Origin: Chloroflexota bacterium
Lineage (GTDB): Bacteria; Chloroflexota; Limnocylindria; QHBO01
DNA length: 6,388 nt
Direction: 5' to 3'
Assembly: GCA_005882055.1 (NCBI GenBank)
Contig: VBGQ01000116.1
Location: 1 to 6,388 of the forward strand
How positions within the stretch are numbered: position 1 is the stretch's first letter; each line of letters opens with the position of its first letter. Shown in pieces: positions 1-5,904 of this stretch. The position numbers were made by a program, and so were the translations under genes. Under the pieces are notes generated by a model, which was not told the DNA's origin, ran no database searches, and saw only the letters and a program-made list of their open reading frames with translations.

Positions 1-54
1 GAAGGCGGCGGGACACGGCCCGGCCGGTACTCAGAAACAGCCCAGAGTTGGTCG
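1..54. other. Short 3' flank, nothing identified
   Basis: This is the sequence downstream of the minus-strand glycosylase stop codon. It is GC-rich. I see no convincing hairpin followed by a T-run on the minus strand, and no gene start. The end of the operon's transcript cannot be placed from what is visible. Confidence 0.4.
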
Positions 55-969
55 TCAGCGAGCTTGGTGGCGATAGCTCCTGCCGGACCGCGCTCGCTCC
101 CAGCCCACACGGAGCAGGACGGTCGCCCACATCCGGTAGGGGCGCCATCGATCGGTGATCTCGGCCCACCCCGCGTCGTCGAGCGTGTCGAGGACGTAAA
201 GCTCCGTGATCGCGTCTCGGCTCAGGGGGTCTCGTGGCAGCTCGTCCACGACGCCACATCCCCGCAACAGCGTGCCCTCGGCCGTGAATGGGCCGACGCC
301 ATTGAGACTCATCAACTCCGTCATGGCATGATCCATGGGCAGAGAGCGGAGCCGCTCGGTGTCGAGCCGCCCATCCAGCGCCGCTCGCGCGATCCCGTGG
401 AGGCGGTCGACCTTCTCGGCATTGAGGCCGGGGCCATCGGTCAGATCCAGAAGGCGCTGTGGCCGCGGGAATGCCGTCTGGACGACGCCGTCGAGCTCGA
501 TCCGATCCCCGAGCTGCTCGCCGAGCCAGGCCTTGATGCGCGCCGATTGCCGGCGGGCGATCCGCTGGCCGATGACGAACGAAGTGACCGCCTCGTACGC
601 GGAGTAGAAGCAGACCGGACGGAGGTAGTCGTACTGCTCTTGCAGGCGACCGATGACCGGGTCTCGTGCGCCGACCTCGGGCCAGCCACCGGCGTCGTGG
701 TCGAGCGAAAGGCAACGGGCAACCTGCCGCCGGATGGTGCCCATGTCGGGGTTGCCCGTGGTCGTCGCTCGCGTATGCACGACGCCGTCATCCGCCTGGC
801 TCACAGATACGGCGGCGCTGCCCGCCCAGCCCTCGACTGGGAAGGCCATCACCATCCCGGAGGAGCTCGGCCCGCCGCTGCCGATACTGGCGGCGAACCC
901 GCCGGCGAACGACCCCGCGCTCCTCAAAGAGAACGGCCCCGCTGGCTGGATATCGAACGTCGAAACCAT
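55..969 (-). CDS. DNA-3-methyladenine glycosylase 2 family protein (AlkA-like)
   Basis: Predicted 304-residue cytoplasmic base-excision-repair enzyme that removes alkylated purines from DNA by cleaving the N-glycosidic bond. Residues 1-70 resemble the AlkA-like N-terminal domain of this family, with a start like FDIQPAGPFSLRSAGSF. Residues about 115-290 form the HhH-GPD glycosylase core. The helix-hairpin-helix is at about 219-238 (LMSLNGVGPFTAEGTLLRG). It is followed by a loop ELPRDPLS whose Asp247 lines up with catalytic Asp238 of E. coli AlkA. WRPYRMWATVLLRV (275-288) matches the conserved helix after the active site. There is no Fe-S cysteine cluster, as expected for AlkA rather than EndoIII/MutY. 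It is the last gene of the minus-strand run, 5 bases after the VOC gene stop. The ATG has a perfect AGGAGG upstream, but only one base away. The exact lesion range cannot be read from sequence. Confidence 0.88.
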   Translation of the reverse strand: MVSTFDIQPAGPFSLRSAGSFAGGFAASIGSGGPSSSGMVMAFPVEGWAGSAAVSVSQADDGVVHTRATTTGNPDMGTIRRQVARCLSLDHDAGGWPEVGARDPVIGRLQEQYDYLRPVCFYSAYEAVTSFVIGQRIARRQSARIKAWLGEQLGDRIELDGVVQTAFPRPQRLLDLTDGPGLNAEKVDRLHGIARAALDGRLDTERLRSLPMDHAMTELMSLNGVGPFTAEGTLLRGCGVVDELPRDPLSRDAITELYVLDTLDDAGWAEITDRWRPYRMWATVLLRVGWERARSGRSYRHQAR

Positions 970-970
970 G

Positions 971-976
971 CCTCCT
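971..976 (-). promoter_or_regulatory. Perfect Shine-Dalgarno overlapping the upstream stop codon
   Basis: On the minus strand AGGAGG overlaps the TAG stop of the VOC gene and is followed by a single C and then the ATG of the glycosylase. It is the strongest ribosome-binding match in the window. The one-base spacing is much shorter than the usual 5-9 bases. No in-frame ATG, GTG or TTG lies at the ideal distance, so the ATG at 969 is kept as start. Confidence 0.55.
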
Positions 977-1379
977 AACGGGCCTCGCTGATCTCGATGA
1001 GGTGGCCGTCTGGATCGCGGAAGAACGCCCGGATCTCGCCGCCCCAGTCGACCGGAGGAGTGAGGAACTCAGCCCCGCGGCCGCTCAGCGTTTCGTACGC
1101 AACCTGACAGTCGGGAACCCGGATGGTGAACTCGTGGTCGACCTGCTCCCGGTCCGATGGGGGAGCGAAGGTCACGTCCGGCTTGTCGCGCGTTGGGCCG
1201 CCGCCGGTGACGAGCAGGATCCATGTCCCGGCGAACGTGAAGACCGCCGACGTGCCGCCATACTCGCGATACAGCGTCGCACCCAGCACGTCCCGATAGA
1301 ACGCCACCGACCGGCCGAGGTCCGAGACGACGAGCAGCACAGTGAGTGCCATGCCATCGGCGGGGAACTCGCCGGCCAT
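975..1379 (-). CDS. VOC / glyoxalase-bleomycin-resistance fold protein
   Basis: Predicted 134-residue protein with two beta-alpha-beta-beta-beta modules typical of the vicinal oxygen chelate superfamily. Module 1 is about residues 11-60 (LLVVSDLGRSVAFYRDVLGA). Module 2 is about 80-132, ending FFRDPDGHLIEISE, a family hallmark. His82 (DHEFTIRV) and Glu129 (HLIEI) sit where module-2 metal ligands normally are. The matching module-1 positions are hydrophobic or Thr, so a canonical four-ligand metal site is not evident. Members include glyoxalase I, dioxygenases and antibiotic-binding proteins, and the substrate here cannot be assigned. I chose the ATG at 1379, which overlaps the deacylase stop by one base (TGATG) and has GGAAG six bases upstream. 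A TTG just before it, or the ATG at 1352 (MALTVLLVV), are alternatives. It is likely translationally coupled to the gene before it. Confidence 0.85.
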   Translation of the reverse strand: MAGEFPADGMALTVLLVVSDLGRSVAFYRDVLGATLYREYGGTSAVFTFAGTWILLVTGGGPTRDKPDVTFAPPSDREQVDHEFTIRVPDCQVAYETLSGRGAEFLTPPVDWGGEIRAFFRDPDGHLIEISEAR

Positions 1380-2980
1380 CAATCTCTTCCGCGCCGCAGC
1401 GCGCGACCTGGCAGCGCGCCCGTGTGCTCGCTGTCGCGTACGACCGGGGTCCCGTTGACGATCACGTGCTCGATGCCAACCGGGAATCGCCGCGGCTCGT
1501 CGTAGGTTGCCAGCGAAGCCACCGTCTCCGGGTCAAAGACCACCACGTCCGCGACGGCTCCGTCACGCAGGATTCCACGGTCAGCGAGCCCCAGGCGCGC
1601 CGCGGGTGCCGAGGTCATCTTCCGCACCGCCTCCTCCAACCCCATGATCCGCTTATCCCGCACGAATTCGCCAAGGATCCGCGGGAATGACCCATAGGTG
1701 CGCGGTGAAGGTTTGGCGCCAAGGAAGGTCGAATCGGTTCCAACCATCCCCACCGGGTGCGCGACGAAGCGGGGGAGTGTCTCGCTGGTCGGACCGCTGG
1801 TGACCTGCGCGACGTGCAGGTCCTCGGCGAGCAGCAGATCGCAGATCGCGTCGACCGCATCGCTCCCTGTCACCGACATGAACTCGGCCAGCGTCCGCCC
1901 TTCCCAGGCCTGGTTTGACGGCGTGGCGAAATACCCGAGGCGGATATCGGCCCATCCGGCGGTGCTCGTCGAGGCAGCGCCGGGTTGCCCAACCTCCTGG
2001 CGCAGCTGGTCGCGCACGCGCGAGTCGGCCAGGCGATCGAGCAGCGCCATCGGTCCCCCCGCCTGGATCCGTTGCGGCAGCTGGATCAGCAACCGCGTGC
2101 TGGCCCACTCGTACGGGTAGCAATCGAAGGTGACGTCCTGCCCCTGGGCGCGGGCGTCTTCGACCAACCCAAGCAGCTGCTCAGGACCGCCGGGATAGCC
2201 AGACCGATGGTAGAAGTGCGTGATATGCGCCGGCGAGCCACCCCGCTTGCCGATCTCGATCGCCTCGCGGAATGGGTCGAGGAACCGATCGCCGAGCGTA
2301 TAGCGCACATGGGTGTGGTAGAAGCCGCCGAGCTTCCCGGCCTCTGCGGTGAGTGAGGCCAGCTCGTCGGTCGAGGCAAACGACCCGGGCGGGTAGTCGA
2401 GGCCGGAGCTGAGCCCAAACGCGCCCTCCTCCATCGCCTCGCGCAGGGTTCCTCGCATCCGGTCCAGCGCGGACTCGTCTGCGCGCAGGTCCTCCCAGCC
2501 GAGCGCGTCGATCCGCAGGGCCGAGTTGCCGACCACGAACGCGACGTTCACCGCCACGCCGCGGTCGAATCGGTCGAGGTAGCTGGCGACCGATCCCCAG
2601 TCGTACGCGATCTCTGGCCGGCCATCCAGCCCGCCGTTCAGCCGCACGAACGCCTCGAGGTCCTCGTGCCGGCGGAATGGGGCGTAGGCGTTGCCGTCGA
2701 CGCCAACGACCTCGGTCGTCACGCCCTGGCGCACCTTGGGCTCGTGTCGCGGTTCGGCCAGGATCCACAGGCCGGAGTGGCTGTGGAGGTCTATGAATCC
2801 GGGGCACACCACCTTCCCGGCGGCGTCGATGCTGGTACCCACGTTGTCCGGCCGCAAATCCTCGCCTCGAACAAGGTGCACCCGCCCGTCCAGGACGGCG
2901 ACGTCAGCCCTGAACCCATCGCCGCCCGTTCCGTCCACAATGGTCCCGCCCTGAATGAGGAGGTCCGCCGACTCAGGCAC
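1379..2980 (-). CDS. N-acyl-D-amino-acid deacylase-like amidohydrolase (D-aminoacylase family)
   Basis: Predicted 533-residue cytoplasmic metal-dependent hydrolase. The family removes acyl groups from N-acyl-D-amino acids. The N-terminal beta-sandwich (1-60) leads into the TIM barrel with PGFIDLHSHS, giving metal ligands His66 and His68. Other expected ligand regions are YHTHVR (His224), AHITHFYH (His252/His255) and GMVGTDS with Asp416 as likely catalytic base. The C-terminal block from 426 (PRTYGSFPRILGEFVRD, then EEAVRKMTSAPAARLGLADRG and ADVVVFDPETV) is typical of the D-aminoacylase family. Its length also fits the family. The loop that normally reads GNCG, with the metal-bridging Cys, reads GVDG here, putting Asp95 in the Cys position. 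Substrate is therefore less sure than family. The start is GTG at 2980, with GAGGGG seven bases upstream; it overlaps the guaD stop by 8 bases, and its own stop overlaps the VOC start by one base. Confidence 0.87.
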   Translation of the reverse strand: MPESADLLIQGGTIVDGTGGDGFRADVAVLDGRVHLVRGEDLRPDNVGTSIDAAGKVVCPGFIDLHSHSGLWILAEPRHEPKVRQGVTTEVVGVDGNAYAPFRRHEDLEAFVRLNGGLDGRPEIAYDWGSVASYLDRFDRGVAVNVAFVVGNSALRIDALGWEDLRADESALDRMRGTLREAMEEGAFGLSSGLDYPPGSFASTDELASLTAEAGKLGGFYHTHVRYTLGDRFLDPFREAIEIGKRGGSPAHITHFYHRSGYPGGPEQLLGLVEDARAQGQDVTFDCYPYEWASTRLLIQLPQRIQAGGPMALLDRLADSRVRDQLRQEVGQPGAASTSTAGWADIRLGYFATPSNQAWEGRTLAEFMSVTGSDAVDAICDLLLAEDLHVAQVTSGPTSETLPRFVAHPVGMVGTDSTFLGAKPSPRTYGSFPRILGEFVRDKRIMGLEEAVRKMTSAPAARLGLADRGILRDGAVADVVVFDPETVASLATYDEPRRFPVGIEHVIVNGTPVVRDSEHTGALPGRALRRGRD

Positions 2981-4307
2981 CCGGCGGCCCCTCGAGGAGT
3001 CGGCCGCGGACCCATGCAGCGCGGACCATGTCAGGGTGGGATCGGAAAATCAGGCGGCTGGCCAGGTCCTCGGGTTCGCCATGCTCGAGACCGGGGATTG
3101 GTGCGGTCAGCTCTGGATCCACCGCAATCAAGTCAGCTTCCTTGCCCACCTCGACGGAGCCGATGGCGTCCTCAAGCTTGAGCGCCCGTGCTCCCTCGAG
3201 GCTGCCGAGCCGCAGCCACTCGAGCGGCGTCAGCGTGGGGTAGGGGTCGCTGAGCATGGTGCGCATGCCGCTCTGCGTGTACGCGCCGGCTCGCATCACC
3301 GCGAAGAGGGAGAGGTCGGGGCCAGCGGACACGTCCGATCCGAGACCCACGACGAGCCCCGCGTCGAGGTAGCGGGCCAGGGGCATGGTGCCGCTCGAGA
3401 GAAAGAGGTTGGAGCTCGGGCAGTGCGCGATGCGCGAGCCCGTCTCGGCGAGGCGCGAGATCTCGCGCTCCGAGAGATGGATGGCGTGTGCCAGGATCGC
3501 GCGCTCGCTCAGTCCGCCGGCCCTGTCGTAGACATCGGTGTAGTCGAGCGCATCCGGAAAGAGCCGTCCAACCTCCTGGATCTCGTTGCGATCCTCGGCG
3601 AGGTGGGTCTGCCAGTACGTCCCGGTCTGACGAGCGAGTGCCGCGGACTCGCGAAGCATCTCCGCGGTGCAGCTCACCGCGAAGCGAGGGGTCACCGCAT
3701 ACCGCAGGCGTCCGTTGTCGCGGCCATGCCATCGGTCTATCAGGTCGGCACTCTGCCGAAGGCTGACCTCGAGGACGCGCGATTCGTCGAGCTTGGGGTC
3801 GTAGCGGAGCCGATCCATCATCACCTTGCCGATCACGGCCCGGATGCCATGCGCCTCCGCGGCCTCGAAGGCGGCGTCCAGGCTGCCTTCAAAGACCGCT
3901 CCGTACATCAGGGCGGTGGTCGTGCCCGCGGCGGCCATGGCGCGGAAGGCCGCTGGCGCAAGCTGTTCTGCAGCAGTGCGGTCGAAGGTGCGCTCCAGCG
4001 GAAAGATGTAGCGGTCGAGCCAGGTCAGCAGGTCGAGGCCGGCGCCCAGTCCCGCGTTGGGGAGCTGCGGGAGGTGCAGGTGCAGGTCCACCATCCCCGG
4101 CAGGACGATCCACGGCCGCAGGTCAATGACCTTCTCGCTGCCGGCTGGCAGTGAGGTATCCCATCCGGCCACCGCTGCAAGCCGACCAGCCGCGTCCACG
4201 TCGAGGCGCGCATCGGCTTCATACCGATACCCTCCTGCGCCCAGCGGTGTGAGCAGCCGGGCGCGGAGCGTGAATGGCGGCCGGTCCGGGATGGGCAATC
4301 GGGGCAT
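2973..4307 (-). CDS. guaD: Guanine deaminase
   Basis: Predicted 444-residue cytoplasmic zinc amidohydrolase converting guanine to xanthine and ammonia, a step of purine salvage and catabolism. All hallmark motifs are present in order: PGMVDLHLHLPQ with zinc ligands His76 and His78; QTHLAEDRNEI with His235 and likely catalytic Glu238; ILAHAIHLSE with His274; SRIAHCPSSNLFLSSGTMPL, the guanine-deaminase signature; and GLGSDVSAGPDLS with Asp325. The spacing of these ligands closely follows human and bacterial guanine deaminases, and the length fits the family. The C-terminal EVGKEADLIAVDP segment is the usual return to the composite beta-sandwich. It starts 18 bases after the add stop without a clear Shine-Dalgarno, and its 3' end overlaps the deacylase start by 8 bases. 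Related TRZ/ATZ-type or 8-oxoguanine deaminases are less likely given the HCPSSN motif. Confidence 0.93.
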   Translation of the reverse strand: MPRLPIPDRPPFTLRARLLTPLGAGGYRYEADARLDVDAAGRLAAVAGWDTSLPAGSEKVIDLRPWIVLPGMVDLHLHLPQLPNAGLGAGLDLLTWLDRYIFPLERTFDRTAAEQLAPAAFRAMAAAGTTTALMYGAVFEGSLDAAFEAAEAHGIRAVIGKVMMDRLRYDPKLDESRVLEVSLRQSADLIDRWHGRDNGRLRYAVTPRFAVSCTAEMLRESAALARQTGTYWQTHLAEDRNEIQEVGRLFPDALDYTDVYDRAGGLSERAILAHAIHLSEREISRLAETGSRIAHCPSSNLFLSSGTMPLARYLDAGLVVGLGSDVSAGPDLSLFAVMRAGAYTQSGMRTMLSDPYPTLTPLEWLRLGSLEGARALKLEDAIGSVEVGKEADLIAVDPELTAPIPGLEHGEPEDLASRLIFRSHPDMVRAAWVRGRLLEGPPGA

Positions 4308-4325
4308 GGCGGTCTTGGTAAGCGA

Positions 4326-5295
4326 TCAGACGACGAGCGAAGGATCGAATGGTCGGATCCCGGCGAGCTCGCGTTCGAACTGCGCGTGCAGCGAGCGCTT
4401 CTCGGCATCATCCAGCCACGTCGCCTCAACCCCCTCGAGCGCGACCTCCTCCATCTCCGACCACGGCATCTCCAGCGCTCGAGCGACGGTCCGGTACTCC
4501 TTGCCCAGGTCCAGATCCGTCATCGCGGGGTCGTCCGTGTTCAGCGTGGCGAGCAGTCCGGCCTGGCGCATGCGACGGAACGGGTGCTCCTCGAGCCGTT
4601 CGTACTTGTTGGCGATCACGATGTTCGAATTGGGGCACACGTTCAGTGGGATGCGCGCGTCGGCAACCCGGCGGGTCAGCGCCTCGTCATCGAGGATCGC
4701 CAGGCCGTGGTCGATGCGCTCGATCCCCAGCGCATCCAGCGCGGTCGCGATGTTGTCTGGCCCGGTGTCCTCGCCGGCGTGCGATGTCAGTCGCAGGCCG
4801 GCAGAACTGGCAAGCCGGAACGCCTCAGCGAAATCGCGCGGGTCGACGCCGCGCTCGACCGAGTCCATCCCGAGGCCAATGACCCGCTCGGCCTCGCCGC
4901 CACGCCGGAGATCGACGAGGCGCTCCGCCAGACCGAGGCCGGCCGCCCCGCCATATGCGCGGTCGATGTCGCAGATCAGCATGCATCGGGCGCCCGTCTC
5001 CATCTCCGCGCGCTCGATGCCTTCCGATAGGGCCGTGCGGTGCCGCATCGACGATCGACTCGTAGGCGGCCCGTGCCCAGTCGCCGCGGTCTGCGAGCAG
5101 CTCCTGGACGAGCCAGAAGATCTCCAGGAACGAGTTGAGCGAGGTGTACCGATACAGCTCGGTGGGATCCTCGCTCCGCAGCTGACGACCGTTCTTCCGC
5201 GCCAGCTCGACCACCGTCGACGGCCGCACCGCGCCCTCGACGTGGCAATGCAGCTCGACCTTGGGGATGGCGTCGTAGGCGTCGACGGGCGGCAT
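4326..5295 (-). pseudogene. add: Adenosine/adenine deaminase, disrupted by a frameshifting deletion
   Basis: The two halves of a deaminase of the Add family lie in different frames. The first 88 codons from the ATG at 5295 encode PKVELHCHVEGAVRPSTVVE, with the zinc pair His16 and His18, and run to SIVDAAPHG at about 5032. That frame then becomes nonsense and stops at about 4825. From about 5039 another frame takes over with RTALSEGIERAEMETGARCM and stays good to the TGA at 4326 (237 codons). It carries SHAGED (zinc His and catalytic Glu), IDHGL, LNVCPNSN and LNTDDPAMTD (catalytic and zinc Asp pair). Roughly 20 family residues between HG and RTALSEG are missing, namely the barrel strand usually written like VRYRELFFSP. 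With them the protein would be near 340 residues, normal for Add. The enzyme would deaminate adenosine (or adenine; the two subfamilies are hard to separate here). A real mutation and a sequence or assembly error are both possible. It is the first gene of the minus-strand operon. Confidence 0.85.
5032..5040 (-). other. Frame-change point in add (deletion scar)
   Basis: The nine bases CCGCACGGC on the minus strand can be read in both frames with family-like residues. In the upstream frame they give PHG, completing the conserved DAAxHG. In the downstream frame the same bases begin RTA of RTALSEG. This fits loss of one copy of a 9-base direct repeat together with everything between the copies, a length of form 3k+2. 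Only one copy is present now, so the second is inferred. Confidence 0.5.
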
Positions 5296-5316
5296 TTCGC
5301 GCCAGTATATGGACCG
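5296..5316. promoter_or_regulatory. Divergent promoter spacer between add and the MocA-like gene
   Basis: Only 21 bases separate the two divergent start codons. Within a strongly GC-rich surrounding they contain the AT core AGTATATGG (5304-5312). On the minus strand this reads TATACT (5309-5304), a good -10 match about 8 bases before the add ATG. On the plus strand TATATG (5306-5311) sits about 5 bases before the ATG at 5317. Neither start has a clear Shine-Dalgarno sequence. This would suit leaderless or nearly leaderless transcripts both ways. The -35 regions would lie inside the opposite genes and are not convincing by eye. Confidence 0.4.
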
Positions 5317-5904
5317 ATGTCTCGCGAACCGACGCCCGCCAACCGGGTCGCCGCGGTGGTCCTGGCCGCGGGCGAGTCACGCCGTTTCGGGTCCCCGAAG
5401 CAGCTCGCCCGCTTTGGGGACCGGACGTTGCTCGAGCGAGTTCTGGACGTGGCGGCGGAGGCCGGATTGAAGCCGATCGTGGCGGTCGTGCCGGCCTGGC
5501 TGACGCCCCCTGCCGGAGCTGATCAGGGCATCCATTGGATTCGCAATGCCGAGCCGCAGCGGGGGATGAGCCACTCGCTCCAGCTTGGCTTCGCGGCGCT
5601 CGGCGTCGAGGTGGGAGCGGCGGTCGTGCTGCTGGGCGACCAGCCAGGGCTGCCGGCAACGAGCATCGCATCAGTCATCGATCGTCGCGGCTCGCGACCG
5701 ATCGTCGCCGGCTGGCACGACGGCCACCCAATCCCGCCGGTCCTGGTCGAGCGCAGAAAATTCACCGTGGTCGCCGAAACGCGCGGTGATGCGGGGTTGC
5801 GAGAGATCCTGCAGGGCCTGGGCGACGACGTCACCCGGGTGGAGCTCCCCGCGAGTCCGGACATCGATACCCAGGCCGACCTCGAGCGCCTCGGCGCGCC
5901 GTGA
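5317..5904 (+). CDS. mocA: MobA/MocA-like nucleotidyltransferase (molybdenum cofactor cytidylyltransferase-like)
   Basis: Predicted 195-residue cytoplasmic protein of the MobA-like NTP-transferase fold. VAAVVLAAGESRRFGSPKQL (11-30) is the nucleotide-binding signature with its LAAGxSxRxGxxK pattern. NAEPQRGMSHSLQLG (77-91) is the GMxxSL substrate-binding motif. LLGDQPGL (105-112) carries the metal-binding Asp108. GHPIPPVLV (136-144) and GDAGLREIL (157-165) match the later family motifs, and DIDTQADLERL ends the domain as usual. This set is closest to the MocA/PucB branch, which transfers CMP to molybdopterin for xanthine-dehydrogenase-type enzymes. The exact nucleotide and acceptor are inferred. 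The same frame stays open far upstream across add and guaD, but that stretch is Ser/Arg-rich antisense sequence, so the ATG at 5317 is taken as start. It is divergent from add/guaD, whose products feed xanthine oxidation, and its stop overlaps the next gene's start. Confidence 0.85.
   Translation: MSREPTPANRVAAVVLAAGESRRFGSPKQLARFGDRTLLERVLDVAAEAGLKPIVAVVPAWLTPPAGADQGIHWIRNAEPQRGMSHSLQLGFAALGVEVGAAVVLLGDQPGLPATSIASVIDRRGSRPIVAGWHDGHPIPPVLVERRKFTVVAETRGDAGLREILQGLGDDVTRVELPASPDIDTQADLERLGAP

Noticed and set aside
64..978. 304-codon plus-strand open frame exactly opposite the glycosylase
   Set aside because: It mirrors the minus-strand gene almost end to end and encodes no recognisable family, whereas the minus strand gives a clear HhH-GPD glycosylase.
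2955..4154. 399-codon plus-strand open frame opposite guaD
   Set aside because: Guanine deaminase on the minus strand has every catalytic motif. The antisense translation has no recognisable domain and reflects stop-codon scarcity in GC-rich DNA.
5020..5050. Programmed ribosomal frameshift in add
   Set aside because: No slippery run is present at the switch, and about 20 conserved residues are missing as well. A simple shift of reading frame would not restore them, so a deletion is the better explanation.
4057..5316. Very long plus-strand open frame running in frame into the MocA-like gene, suggesting a 615-residue fusion
   Set aside because: The part before 5317 is antisense to guaD and add, Ser/Arg-rich and without any domain. 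The nucleotidyltransferase motifs begin right after the ATG at 5317, so the extension is a high-GC shadow.
4326..5342. A single 338-residue protein read straight through from 5342
   Set aside because: Its first hundred or so residues are Arg/Ser-rich and unlike any deaminase N-terminus, and they would overlap the divergent gene. The true N-terminus is in the neighbouring frame from 5295.
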